NCBI GenBank assembly: GCA_964406575.1
Contig: CAYOSH010000026.1
Location: 1 to 55,436 of the forward strand
Length of the DNA stretch: 55,436 nucleotides
Reading direction: 5' to 3'
Source: WTAW01 sp964406575
Lineage (GTDB): Bacteria > Acidobacteriota > Aminicenantia > Aminicenantales > Aminicenantaceae
Shown here: piece by piece, positions 7,525-16,242 of the stretch
Layout: every line of letters starts with the position of its first letter
How positions within the stretch are numbered: the first letter of the stretch is position 1
Notes under the pieces: generated by a model
Seen by the model: only the letters and a program-made list of their open reading frames with translations
Database searches by the model: none
Told to the model about the DNA's origin: nothing
Program-made: the position numbers and the translations under genes

Positions 7525-8730
7525 TCATGATTTGTCATGTTTGGAGATGCTCAGCCTGTAGCTTTCTTCTTTGGTCACGTATGCACACAGCCTCTCGAGA
7601 TCCTCTTTATCCCATTCGTTGTTTTTCAACACTCCGGAGAGAGCATAAATATCAAGGTCTGAGACATCGCTGAGCCTATCGATTTCTTTGAGAAATGTTA
7701 TGAGTTTTCCTCTCTCCTCGGAGTTTTTAGGTGGGAACTTCACGGACTCATATGGCTTGACCGATACCTTGTACGCAGAACCGAAGACGACAGATGCCTC
7801 TTTTTTCTGACAAAAGGCGATCAGAGCTTCCTTTAGTTTTTCCAGTTTCTCTTCGGCTGCTTTTTTGTCTGCTTCGAATTCACTCTTTGTTTTAACGTAT
7901 TCGTCAACCAATTTGACTCCCGGGTCCTGAAGATATTCATTCTCCGGTTTTTCTTCCAGTTCAACTTCGTGTTTCCATTCAGGACAAATTCCTCGATACA
8001 GGCACCAATTGCACAAGCGAGTCACTTTTGCCGGGAATTGGTCGGTGGCTTCGATCTCCTGGATCTCCCTGATCACATTTTTCTTTAACTCTTCCAGCTG
8101 TTTCTTTGTCCGGATGGATTCCATCTCCTTATCAAAAGCCAAAAAATGCCAGACAAGCCGGACTTTCTTGAAATCCTTGAACTGCTCTTGGACCCAGAGG
8201 GAATACATGGCCAGCTGGCGGTCATTATCCAGATCCTCTTGTTTGGGAAGAGACATATTGGTCTTATAATCATGGACCTCATACACTCCCTCTCCCATAT
8301 GCATCAGCCGGTCGATGCGGATATAGAAGCCATACTTCCCATCTTTATCCAGAGGGAGAGTGTTTATCGTTTCCAAACCAAGGATTTTCCCCTTATCAAA
8401 GGGTTTGTGTTTCTTGTAATAATCCTTCAAATACCGCTCCCCCATCTTTCGATAATTGTCCGCAGTGTAGTCCTTATTCACGATGATGATTGCATCATCC
8501 CAATTCTTTGCCCACTCTCTGTTGAAAAAAGCCAAAACTTCATCAAGGCTCATCAATCTTTCGAACTGGAGATTCCGGTAAAGTTTTTCCAGAGCTTCAT
8601 GCACCCTTGATCCTAAAAATGTCTCGATCGTGTCTTCCACTTCGATTTTGACCTTGTCGATATAAGCAAATTTGTACCGTAACGGACAGTTCTCGTAGGA
8701 ACTCAGCCTGGAATGGCTGAATGTGGCCAT
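7525..8730 (-). CDS. PD-(D/E)XK nuclease family protein, RecB/Cas4-like with Fe-S cysteines
   Basis: The 401-residue product begins with SRLSSYENCPLRYKF (Cys15), the typical start of RecB-like nuclease domains. It continues with a His helix (GSRVHEALEKLY), Asp in YIRIDRL, Asp-X-Lys in VHDYKTN and the QLAMY (QxxxY) motif. CNWCLYRGICP provides three further cysteines, completing a four-cysteine set like the 4Fe-4S staple of AddB, Cas4 and Dna2. The C-terminal 120 residues include a charged coiled coil (residues about 275-310) and an unknown small domain. No helicase or cas gene is present here, so its partner is elsewhere or it acts alone in DNA repair or processing. Confidence 0.85.
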   Translation of the reverse strand: MATFSHSRLSSYENCPLRYKFAYIDKVKIEVEDTIETFLGSRVHEALEKLYRNLQFERLMSLDEVLAFFNREWAKNWDDAIIIVNKDYTADNYRKMGERYLKDYYKKHKPFDKGKILGLETINTLPLDKDGKYGFYIRIDRLMHMGEGVYEVHDYKTNMSLPKQEDLDNDRQLAMYSLWVQEQFKDFKKVRLVWHFLAFDKEMESIRTKKQLEELKKNVIREIQEIEATDQFPAKVTRLCNWCLYRGICPEWKHEVELEEKPENEYLQDPGVKLVDEYVKTKSEFEADKKAAEEKLEKLKEALIAFCQKKEASVVFGSAYKVSVKPYESVKFPPKNSEERGKLITFLKEIDRLSDVSDLDIYALSGVLKNNEWDKEDLERLCAYVTKEESYRLSISKHDKS

Positions 8731-8766
8731 GATCTCACCTCCAGCTCCATTTGGATCTGACTATGA

Positions 8767-8820
8767 CTTGAACTCAGGGACGCACTCTCACATGCTCGAG
8801 TTTCAGTCCCTGAGTTCAAG
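8767..8820. promoter_or_regulatory. 14-bp perfect inverted repeat
   Basis: CTTGAACTCAGGGA (8767-8780) and TCCCTGAGTTCAAG (8807-8820) are perfect inverted copies separated by 26 nt. The repeat lies 37 bp upstream of the nuclease start on the minus strand. It has no T tract on either side, so an operator or a 5'-UTR hairpin is more likely than a terminator. Confidence 0.5.
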
Positions 8821-9021
8821 GCACGCATAGTTCAGATCATCTCAACTTTCTCAAAATCATATACCCCTGTCAAGGCGTCTGTTAGACATGCCCGATTCTA
8901 TTGATTCGGAGATCAATCCCGGGCCGAAGGAATGGGCAATTTTTATGTTGTCAAAGGAGTTAGACCAATTAAGGCGGAAAGGAACCCGTTGGAGTTGGCT
9001 GTCTAAACCAAGGGCAAGTTT

Positions 9022-9750
9022 TTACTGCATCTTGAATATAGAATCTTCCAGGCCCGTGTTTATCTTGACATCATCAATCGTGATCACTGAATATTCCTCT
9101 CCATCTTGAAACGAGGTGATCATGGAAGGAAAAACCATGCCTCCGATTGTTTTATAGTCGGAACTGAACTGTTCGACTTCCACTTCTGTGCCCAACTGCC
9201 CTGTTGTCAAGGACTTTGTTTTGTACGTTAAATAGGTCTCAGGGTCGACATAGACACTGACAATAAATCCATCGGGATAGGTCGTAATCAGGACGAGATA
9301 TTCTTTTTCGTCAAGGTTTTCCTTACCCTTGTATTCCCATGAAATACCGTATTTCTCCGGATATATGGATGCCAAAGAGGGCATGGCCTGTCTCTTCAAC
9401 TGAGCAGCCTGCTCTCCGCTAACCTCCTCTGTATTTCCTGTCTGAGGGTTGGTGAACCAGGCGATTTCGCCATCATAGGCTTGCGTGATCAGCATACCCA
9501 TCAATTCGATATCCGTCCGCCTTTTGTCCGGCTCTTTTTTGTAGATCGTCAATGAACCGCTCAATCCTTGCATGGTCAATTCGAGATTCCCGGTGATGGT
9601 GAGGTCCTTGAGGTCCTCAAAAATCTTCTTGCCACCCGATGCTTCAATCATTTTTGCCCTGATGTCCTTAATATCCTGTGCTGAACAGGGTAAAGCCAAC
9701 ACACTTACACAAAAAAGTCCCAAAATACAGATCGATAAAAGTCTCTTCAT
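9022..9750 (-). CDS. LolA-like outer-membrane lipoprotein-sorting family protein, exported
   Basis: The 242-residue product has a clear signal peptide (RLLSICILGLFCVSVLALPCSA, then QD). The opening IKDIRAKMIEASGGKKIFEDLKDLTITGNLEL and the following antiparallel strands (GSLTIYKKEPDKRRTDIE, TQAYDGEIAWFTNP, TYLTYKTKSL) match the LolA/LppX-type fold, a half-barrel that carries lipids or lipoprotein acyl chains in the periplasm. LolA itself is usually about 200 residues, and this gene has no lolB or lolCDE neighbour, so a specific sorting role is not proven. It stands alone, with gaps of about 100 bp or more on both sides. Confidence 0.7.
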   Translation of the reverse strand: MKRLLSICILGLFCVSVLALPCSAQDIKDIRAKMIEASGGKKIFEDLKDLTITGNLELTMQGLSGSLTIYKKEPDKRRTDIELMGMLITQAYDGEIAWFTNPQTGNTEEVSGEQAAQLKRQAMPSLASIYPEKYGISWEYKGKENLDEKEYLVLITTYPDGFIVSVYVDPETYLTYKTKSLTTGQLGTEVEVEQFSSDYKTIGGMVFPSMITSFQDGEEYSVITIDDVKINTGLEDSIFKMQ

Positions 9751-9854
9751 GTTCTCCTCTCTTCTTCTCTTGTTGAATCACACAGCACTTGAGCCAGTAA
9801 AGCTCTAAGACCTCATACGCAATTACCGATTAAAAGTTTATTTTATCCATGGAA

Positions 9855-10583
9855 TCATTCACTGCTGTTGATCACATCCAAAACTTTCAACAAATAATCC
9901 GGTCCAGGCCTGTCAAAAGTATTCTGGCTAATGTATTTGAATTGAAGAATGCCATTTTTATCCACGATGTAGACTGCTGGGATATTCTGTTCCACCTTGC
10001 TCCCGCCCCATTCGGTGGTAAAGAGGCCCAAACCGGTAGAGACTTTCGCTCCCTCATCGATTAGGATGGGAAACGGGAGGGGAACTTTGCCCTCTTCGTA
10101 GGAAAAGCTTTTGGGAAACACCCGTTTGTAGAACTCCGTCCGGCTTTTGCCTCTCTCATCCAGTTTTTCTGGCTCGGGCGGATTCTTCCCTTTCTCCAGG
10201 TCCTGAAGCTGATCATAAAACTTATCGACCCACTCTGTGACTGCTTCTTTTCCGTAGGGAAGGACAAAGAGGACCTCCACATTGTATTTTTCCCTGATCT
10301 GATTTTTGGCCTCCAACTCTGCCCATTCGGCGTACTGATAGTTACAGACGTGACACCAGGCATTATCTCTGGAGTGTCCCCGAGGAAATATCAGCAGGAT
10401 ATTTTTCCCCTTGAGTCGGGAAATGGCCATCTCTCCACCCTGAAAGACCGGCAAGGAAAAATCCGGCATGGCGCTTTCAAGGGTCACAGGTTTTATTTCA
10501 TTTGTCTGTGAAAAAAGAATAAGCGCCAACACACCTATTACCGAAAAAATCAAAAAATAGAATTGTCTGAATTTTCCTTCCAT
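9855..10583 (-). CDS. Redoxin/AhpC-TSA-like thioredoxin-fold protein, membrane anchored or exported
   Basis: The start at 10583 (MEGKFRQ) is chosen over an upstream frame to 10721 because AAAGGAGG lies 5 nt before it. The 242-residue product has one N-terminal hydrophobic segment (FYFLIFSVIGVLALILFSQ). A redoxin domain follows, beginning MPDFSLPVFQGGEMAISRLKGKNILLIFPRG, and WCHVC supplies a CXXC pair where TlpA- or peroxiredoxin-type proteins place their reactive site. The later IPAVYIVDKNGILQFKYIS is the typical cis-Pro and strand region. It probably acts as a periplasmic thiol oxidoreductase. A roughly 35-residue insertion rich in Glu, Lys and Pro follows the first half. Confidence 0.75.
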   Translation of the reverse strand: MEGKFRQFYFLIFSVIGVLALILFSQTNEIKPVTLESAMPDFSLPVFQGGEMAISRLKGKNILLIFPRGHSRDNAWCHVCNYQYAEWAELEAKNQIREKYNVEVLFVLPYGKEAVTEWVDKFYDQLQDLEKGKNPPEPEKLDERGKSRTEFYKRVFPKSFSYEEGKVPLPFPILIDEGAKVSTGLGLFTTEWGGSKVEQNIPAVYIVDKNGILQFKYISQNTFDRPGPDYLLKVLDVINSSE

Positions 10584-10760
10584 AAAAACCTCCTTTCTCA
10601 TAAAACCGATTCTACCAGATATCTCTCTCAATAGCCAAGAGGCTTTTGTGATCGTGAGCATCCTTAAATCCGTGATGAGTGGCATTTGCGTGTCCCAATT
10701 GGTGATTTCGAAAACGAACAACAGCAGAAATCCTTATGGGTATCTGATTCCAGCCCTCTT

Positions 10761-11279
10761 CTATACGTTGGGGAACATCTTTTTAAGGAGGGAAAAAGAC
10801 TCAGGAAGAAGGCTATCCAGGCTGATGTACTCCCATTCCGCATAAGAGAGCAACCACGTCCCATCCCTTTTAACGAGTCTTGCGTTTACTCGGTAATAAT
10901 CGCCGGCGAATTTGACAAACTTTCGGAAAAGTTGTGCACGCCCCGATGAGACCAATACATCCGTCCGGATGGAGGCCTCATGAGGACCGATCTCATCGAT
11001 CGTGGTGCTGAGCACATGTATCACGATCCCCTGGAATTCTAAAAAATAATGCTTTGCCATTTCTTCTGTCCTGATCTTATCCCTGCCCTCAAAATCGGAG
11101 TAATCCTCAGCGATAAAAAGCATAAGACTCTCGGCGTCCTTTTTTTCAACATACTGGCCGGCTTGTTCTATGAGATCTAGAATCAGTGTCTTATCTGATT
11201 TCTCACCACAGGAGTTGAAAAGGCAAAAACAAAAGAGACAGAGCATAACGACACCAGCCGCTAACCTGTTGATTTCCAT
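10761..11279 (-). CDS. NTF2-like lipoprotein of unknown function
   Basis: The 172-residue product has a lipoprotein signal ending LFNSC (Cys near residue 24). A small domain follows with an N-terminal helix (DLIEQAGQYVEKKDAESLMLFIAEDY) and strands ending in GTWLLSYAEWEYI. This is the general layout of NTF2/SnoaL-like cone folds, often used for binding small ligands or as accessory domains; no catalytic residues are evident. Cys-rich hydrophobic residues in the signal are unusual but acceptable. Copy 2 of the intergenic structured element lies 133-221 bp upstream on the same strand. Confidence 0.55.
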   Translation of the reverse strand: MEINRLAAGVVMLCLFCFCLFNSCGEKSDKTLILDLIEQAGQYVEKKDAESLMLFIAEDYSDFEGRDKIRTEEMAKHYFLEFQGIVIHVLSTTIDEIGPHEASIRTDVLVSSGRAQLFRKFVKFAGDYYRVNARLVKRDGTWLLSYAEWEYISLDSLLPESFSLLKKMFPNV

Positions 11280-11621
11280 ATGTTCATACCCCAGTCGTTA
11301 TTATACAACTCTCAAGAGTTGAAAGAAACGCACAACAAGAATTGACTGAATAGGAATGCAAAAGAAGCTAACAAATGTAAAAAAAATATTTGATTTATTC
11401 GAAAATATTTATTAATATGTTTCCAGCCTTGTTTCGCTGGCTGGGCAAGGTCCCATCCTTAGCATTTTCATAACCCCCCTTTTGCTAAGCTACAGCCAGC
11501 ACTTTTTTATGCGCAAAATGGCTTTGTGCTTTTCCGGGAACCGAGGACTTCACTTACTCCACACCCCTTCGGCATGCGAAATACCCGGATTTGATTGTTG
11601 ATTCAAAATTTGATTGTTGAT
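11280..11621. other. Intergenic region holding structured element copy 2
   Basis: This 342-bp gap has no ordinary gene. It contains an A/T-rich stretch (11370-11420), the structured element with mini-ORF (11412-11500) and the start of a 19-bp tandem duplication that crosses the stop codon of the next gene. Confidence 0.5.
11412..11500 (-). repeat. Intergenic structured element, copy 2, with mini-ORF
   Basis: An 8-bp inverted repeat (GCTGGCTG 11436-11443, CAGCCAGC 11493-11500) encloses 49 nt. A CCTTG/CAAGG stem (11427-11431/11446-11450) puts the GCTGGCTG strand in its loop, and CTTAGCA/TGCTAAG (11458-11464/11483-11489) forms an inner stem. The minus strand has an AAAGGGGGG Shine-Dalgarno-like run inside that inner loop, then ATGs at 11471 and 11465. 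The 19-codon frame reads MKMLRMGPCPASETRLETY. Compared with copy 1, both the helices and the MLR...CPAS peptide are kept. Function is unknown. Confidence 0.5.
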
Positions 11622-11627
11622 TCAAAA
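11590..11627. repeat. 19-bp tandem duplication at the 3' end of the FadL-like gene
   Basis: The 19-mer TTTGATTGTTGATTCAAAA occurs twice in direct succession (11590-11608, 11609-11627). It includes the stop codon of the outer-membrane protein gene, so a second copy of the terminal sequence lies just past the stop. Confidence 0.8.
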
Positions 11628-12923
11628 TCTATAGCGAAAGGATAGACTAAAACTCAACATATCCATCTTATAGGTTCCTGGCATAGCTGTGTACTCAGGA
11701 TTTGTATCCATCAATGAAGAATCCACAGTCCTGTCCTTGCCCATGCCATATTCAAGGCCGACATCAAACAGAAAACCCTTCGGGCTTGTTCCCCTCCCAT
11801 CATAGCCGAAGCCGACGGTCACCCAGTTGGTGTCCACAATGGGAAAATGAAAATTCATGGTTGTATCGGGGACCGGAGAGGGATCGGTGTAAAATCCGGC
11901 ACGCAATGCAATCTTGTCGATCAGATACTCTAAACCGAATCTGACCTGAATCGTATCCTTCCAATACATCGGTATGTAATCCGTGTTACTTTGCTCAAAA
12001 ACAACCTCCCAGACTTGACTGGCATAATCCGTTTTTATGGTTTCAAGAGTCGACCACATGGAAAATTGAACATCCGCCGTAACAGTAAACGCCTGAGTGG
12101 GTTTAACAGCGATCCCGCCAGCGATCCATAAAGGGAAAGTGATGGATTTATTACTGTCTGTGGCATAATCCAAATTCATCCAATTTGAACAGCTGGACCT
12201 CCCTTTAAATGTTATTTTGCTCGGTGTCCGGATGGATGCTCCCAGGCTGAACTTCTCAGAGGCCCTATAAAAAAGTCCAAAAGTCGCACCAAATCCCACG
12301 CCGTTTCCCGTATCGGAATAGGCTCCCACATCAATTGGATTGGTGCCAATATCGGTCGTAACATACACAATGCCCCTGTACATAAAAAGATCATAGGATC
12401 CGTAGTTGAGATTGAGCGCGAGGCCCAAAGAGAATTTTCTGCTCATCTTGTAGCTGATCGATGGCGCAAAGGTAACGACCCAGACCTTCGTACTCCAATC
12501 TCTCCGTTCGGAGTCACCTGTTATGTCATCGATTTCAGCGCCTGACCACTCAACTTGAAAGCGCGAGAGGTTGTAGAGAGAAAAACCGAGGTGCATCCTA
12601 TCGTTAACTGGGAAAAAAATGGATCCCATTCCTCCAAAATAACTCTTTGCGAATTCGGTGCTGACACCCGCTGTTTCATAATCATAAGAGCTGGAAGGCA
12701 TGTAATATGCTCCATATAAACCGGAGGAAATTGTATCGAATTGGGATACAGCAGCAGGATTCCAAAATCCAGCACTAAAATCATCCGCCAATCCGACAAA
12801 AGCCCCTCCCATAGACATGGCTCTTGACCCGAGGCTGTTCAAGTACAATCCATTCGCAAAAATCGAATGACAAAAAAAGACTACCCCGAGAATGACAACA
12901 AACAGAATTGACCCTTTTTTCAT
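11622..12923 (-). CDS. OmpP1/FadL/TodX-family outer-membrane channel protein
   Basis: The 433-residue product has a Sec signal (GSILFVVILGVVFFCHSIFA). The N-terminal hatch-like motif SRAMSMGGAFVGLADDFSAGFWNPAA is the family hallmark. Alternating amphipathic strands follow throughout (LGFSLYNLSRFQVEW, FSLGLALNLNYGSYDL, TVTADVQFSMWSTL), and the chain ends in SFSLSFRYRF with a terminal Phe, the signal recognised by the BAM complex. FadL-type barrels carry hydrophobic molecules across the outer membrane, so the cell is almost certainly diderm. GGAGG precedes the start at about 6 nt. It is not in an operon; the next gene upstream is divergent. Confidence 0.9.
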   Translation of the reverse strand: MKKGSILFVVILGVVFFCHSIFANGLYLNSLGSRAMSMGGAFVGLADDFSAGFWNPAAVSQFDTISSGLYGAYYMPSSSYDYETAGVSTEFAKSYFGGMGSIFFPVNDRMHLGFSLYNLSRFQVEWSGAEIDDITGDSERRDWSTKVWVVTFAPSISYKMSRKFSLGLALNLNYGSYDLFMYRGIVYVTTDIGTNPIDVGAYSDTGNGVGFGATFGLFYRASEKFSLGASIRTPSKITFKGRSSCSNWMNLDYATDSNKSITFPLWIAGGIAVKPTQAFTVTADVQFSMWSTLETIKTDYASQVWEVVFEQSNTDYIPMYWKDTIQVRFGLEYLIDKIALRAGFYTDPSPVPDTTMNFHFPIVDTNWVTVGFGYDGRGTSPKGFLFDVGLEYGMGKDRTVDSSLMDTNPEYTAMPGTYKMDMLSFSLSFRYRF

Positions 12924-13191
12924 TGAAACCTCCTATCGGCAATCCGGATTATAACCTTCCATCGTAACAATGGCAATTTTTATGCCATTTTTATCCTCTG
13001 GATAACTGTGCTGTTTTGGAGTTCTCCGTCCTTGCTACAGGACACATGTATCCTATTTGAGCTATCCAGACAAAACAATACCGGCAATATTGAATCGAAT
13101 GAATAAATATCTGCAGATTGTGGTATTGCAGTGTGGTGCGTTATATAATAACTGCGAGTGCTGTAGAGTAAAAATAGATCGTGAGGGTCGA

Positions 13192-14313
13192 ATGAAAAAA
13201 ATACTGATTACAATTTTTGGCCTTTTCTTTATCTTTAGCCTCATTATCCAAGCTCATGCCCAGAAGGTCAAGACAGTCGAGGGCGTCCAAGTCGTCGAAA
13301 ATCCAGAGAAACCAGAGCCCCCTAAGGATGTCCCCACAAGATTCAAACTTGTGGAAGATTTCAAAATCGGCGACAGCGAAGTTGAAGAGGAAATGATCGC
13401 ACAGGTGACATCTTTTGTCGTTGATGACAAAGGATCCATATACGCCCTGGATTGGAAATCGAACAATGTCAAAGTCTTTGACAACAACGGAACATTCGTG
13501 CACACGATCGGAAAACAGGGGCAAGGCCCCGGTGAATTAAGCTTTCCCTCGGGAATACTCATCACTACGGAGAATGAACTGCTCGTCGAAGATGCGGGGA
13601 ATAGAAGGTTGGCTTATTTCACCCTCGAAGGAGAATTCCTGCGGAATGTCTCGGTTGCAGACAAAACATCTCTCACTAACCTTGTGATAGACAGCAAGGG
13701 CAATTTCCTTGGGAGGCAATTCATTATAGAGGAGGGAGATCTTTTTTTTGAGATCAGGAAGTTTGATAAAGACCTGAAAAATTTGTTTACGATTGAAAAA
13801 ATCCCGTTCAATTTCCGCGATCCGCAGAAGGATAAAATGAATCCTTTCGACTTTGTTCAGATTTACCTTTTCGATAAAGATGACCGCATCTACTACGGAA
13901 ATCCGAAAGAGTATGAGATCCAAATCTTCAATCCAGAGGGGACAGTCACAAAAAAAATTGTAAAAAAATTCAAAGCCGAAAAAATAACAGAAGAGGACAT
14001 AGAGAAGATCATGGACAGAATCCCTGATATGGGATTTGGCGTAAAAAATATTCTGGAATTTCCCAAACAATTCCCCGCTTACGAGGCCTTCAGCTTGGAT
14101 GAACAGGGGCGTCTATTTGTCCGGTCATTCAACAAGAGTGGGGGCAAAGACGAAGTCTTTCTCGATATATTCGACACAGAGGGAATATATATCGTAAGAT
14201 TTCCCACGAAGGCTAGCCCCCGTATCTGGGAAAACAACAAGATGTACGCGATCGAGGAAACAGACGAGGGCTTCCAGGTCATCAAGCGCTACACCGTCAC
14301 CTGGGAGAAATAA
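13192..14313 (+). CDS. 6-bladed beta-propeller (NHL-repeat) protein, exported
   Basis: The start at 13192 is preferred over 13057 because it gives a clean signal peptide (MKKILITIFGLFFIFSLIIQ, then AHAQ) with a GAGGG site upstream. The 373-residue product contains blade motifs of the NHL type: SFVVDDKGSIYALDWKSNNV, KVFDNNGTFVHTIGKQGQGP, ISTE-like LITTENELLVEDAGNRR and DEQGRLFVRSFNK. Such 6-bladed propellers are common in secreted proteins of Bacteroidota and Acidobacteriota and usually mediate binding; no catalytic signature is seen. The gene is monocistronic and convergent with the TudS-related gene. A small hairpin (ATCCTG...CAGGAT near 14341-14357) follows the stop. Confidence 0.8.
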   Translation: MKKILITIFGLFFIFSLIIQAHAQKVKTVEGVQVVENPEKPEPPKDVPTRFKLVEDFKIGDSEVEEEMIAQVTSFVVDDKGSIYALDWKSNNVKVFDNNGTFVHTIGKQGQGPGELSFPSGILITTENELLVEDAGNRRLAYFTLEGEFLRNVSVADKTSLTNLVIDSKGNFLGRQFIIEEGDLFFEIRKFDKDLKNLFTIEKIPFNFRDPQKDKMNPFDFVQIYLFDKDDRIYYGNPKEYEIQIFNPEGTVTKKIVKKFKAEKITEEDIEKIMDRIPDMGFGVKNILEFPKQFPAYEAFSLDEQGRLFVRSFNKSGGKDEVFLDIFDTEGIYIVRFPTKASPRIWENNKMYAIEETDEGFQVIKRYTVTWEK

Positions 14314-14446
14314 CAAAAAAGGGGACACTTCGATCCCTTTATCCTGAAAGCCAGGATGGTGTGCCTGTTATGGGCACAGGAGATAATCTTGCATTGTGCA
14401 GTCTCTCAATTCTTCAGCGAAGTGGAACATGAATCGGCCTTCAAGA

Positions 14447-15028
14447 TCACACAGGATGCTTTTTCGACAATAATTTATCCAGCTTGCCTAAAGTTTCATC
14501 AAAACTCTCGGGCTGAATCGTCCTGAGGGATTTTCCAGGGATGCCCACCCACTCCGGATGGACATCGATCTTTTCAAGAGCAGCCTGGAATTCCTCCATA
14601 AAAACGCCTCTGCCGGGAATGAATTCCACATCACGTGGGAAGACCTTCTTCCCTTCGGCATCTTCTTTCCAGCGCCCCACATAATCTATCCCACATGTAG
14701 GACTTGCTTCGGCCCCGATAACGGCCACGATTTTGTAGCCCTTCTTCACATACAAGTTCAATGTCTTGGACAGATTTTCAGTCATTTCACGATAAAAAGC
14801 TCTGATTTTAGGATGCTCGTATGAATCCTTGGGCAAAGCCTTGCGGAAAATTCCCGATAACTCCACTTCAGGACAGGGAATCTGGTAAATCCCTACACCC
14901 TTTTTGATCAAAAGCTCGACCACTTCCCTCTCCAAGCCCGGATAGATCGCCAGATCATCCTCAAGAGAGTGCACATTCATGATGCAGTGTGAAACAACTA
15001 CAATGTTTCCGCTCCGTTTATCTTTCAT
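14447..15028 (-). CDS. TudS-related (DUF523-like, CD3072-type) putative desulfidase
   Basis: The 193-residue product has three cysteines in the family arrangement: SHCIMN (residue about 15), IPCPEVELSG (about 50) and ASPTCGIDYVG (about 110). TudS enzymes bind a 4Fe-4S cluster through three such cysteines and use the open iron site to remove sulfur from thiouracil; the wider DUF523 family is annotated as putative desulfidases. Substrate is not known here. No signal peptide is present, so it should be cytoplasmic. It is 127 bp upstream of nothing on its strand that suggests an operon; the ARPP-1 gene lies upstream with a separate promoter possible. Confidence 0.75.
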   Translation of the reverse strand: MKDKRSGNIVVVSHCIMNVHSLEDDLAIYPGLEREVVELLIKKGVGIYQIPCPEVELSGIFRKALPKDSYEHPKIRAFYREMTENLSKTLNLYVKKGYKIVAVIGAEASPTCGIDYVGRWKEDAEGKKVFPRDVEFIPGRGVFMEEFQAALEKIDVHPEWVGIPGKSLRTIQPESFDETLGKLDKLLSKKHPV

Positions 15029-15155
15029 GGGAGTCCTCTATCCGCTCCCCCCTATGCCAAATGGGTGCCAGCCAAAGATTCCGCAAAAAAATCTGGCATC
15101 AAACTCTATAAGTTGGTCAAATATCTTCCCATACACACTGAGGTTCAAACCTCTC

Positions 15156-16136
15156 CTATCTTCTGAACCTTGTCCTCCATCTGGAGCTGGCCATCTCTCC
15201 GGCTTTGTCGCTTTCTGTGATCACAAAAAATGCCATGTGGATCACTTTTTGATCGATTTTGAGGGCCGATCCAACAAGCAAGTTGCCTTCGAAGCGGTAA
15301 TCCCAGCCTTTGCCAACAGACTCGTACTTTTTCTCTTTGCATTTCTGCGTTTTGATGAGGAATTCTTCAGCCTTTTTGACGTCGGGCCTATCCGTGAGCT
15401 TTGTCTTTTGAAGAATCGCATCCATGGCATAACTCTTTACGAGCTTTGGATGCAACACTCTGTAGGATGATGCGCGCGAGACAAAATCAAAACCCACCAC
15501 TCCGCCATCGATGATGGCAAGGAGGCCCTTCTGATCTGGCACAGCCGGAAAAGCACCCAGGTAATCGTTGATGTCGCCCGTCTTGGCCTCATACACAGCC
15601 TTCATCGCCCCTGTTTCTGACCGTGCGCCGGCCTCTTCAGACATCTCTCTGATGGCTGTCCAGACCGTACTCTGATCAGAGCGGAATTCTTGAGAGTCAG
15701 CCAGAGTGTCAGACACAGTTTGCGCTTTAATTCGCCGGATTTTCGTGGACATCAAGGTGTCAGAATCAGAGAATTCTTTCTCCCTATAGGCCCATCGCCC
15801 CTGCTCTGTGCAGCTCACGGGAATGATGAGCTCAGATTTCTCCTCGACAAGAATAGTCGTGTTGAGCACTCTGTTCTGTTTTGCTCCCACGACCTCTTCC
15901 CCATCGAGAAGAAGGACAGGAATCTCCGCCTTGTTGATCACTTTGAGCTCGGGAACAGAGCCTTCATGGCTGACTTCCGTTATGGTCAACACCTGCTTAT
16001 CCAAAGCTTCTTTTAAAGTCAGGTATTCTGGGGAGTCATTCAATGACGTCTGGAGGGGGAGGACTCCCATGTTCTTGAAATGCTGCAATTCGCCGAACTC
16101 AAAGCTCGTCAGATATTTCTTTATTGTTGTGTCCAT
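15156..16136 (-). CDS. ARPP-1 family domain protein (DUF6569-type)
   Basis: The 326-residue product carries features of the ARPP-1 family: YLTLKEALDKQVLTITEVSHEGSVPELKVINKAEIPVLLLDGEEVVGAKQNRVLNTTILV and later IPVSCTEQGRW. The name comes from association with ADP-ribosylglycohydrolase, rhodanese and phosphatase domains in other genomes; the biochemical role is not established. The Gly-Glu-Glu and Lys-Gln-Asn-Arg motifs around residues 75-90 are the best-conserved parts. No signal peptide or membrane segment is seen. The C-terminus is Arg rich (SSRWRTRFRR). No ADP-ribosyl-linked gene is adjacent in this window. Confidence 0.75.
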   Translation of the reverse strand: MDTTIKKYLTSFEFGELQHFKNMGVLPLQTSLNDSPEYLTLKEALDKQVLTITEVSHEGSVPELKVINKAEIPVLLLDGEEVVGAKQNRVLNTTILVEEKSELIIPVSCTEQGRWAYREKEFSDSDTLMSTKIRRIKAQTVSDTLADSQEFRSDQSTVWTAIREMSEEAGARSETGAMKAVYEAKTGDINDYLGAFPAVPDQKGLLAIIDGGVVGFDFVSRASSYRVLHPKLVKSYAMDAILQKTKLTDRPDVKKAEEFLIKTQKCKEKKYESVGKGWDYRFEGNLLVGSALKIDQKVIHMAFFVITESDKAGEMASSRWRTRFRR

Positions 16137-16242
16137 AGGACCCCCTTAAAGGATGAGAAATAAACAAAGGGAATGCATTCTATTAACAAGAATACGCAGA
16201 AAATGAGCCAATCCCCTTCTTACTCCATAGAAAAATTAATTC

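Noticed and set aside
14318..14400. Strong terminator after the NHL-propeller gene
   Set aside because: Only short stems (ATCCTG/CAGGAT and GTGCC/GGCAC) without a T tract are present, so support is too weak to list it as a terminator.
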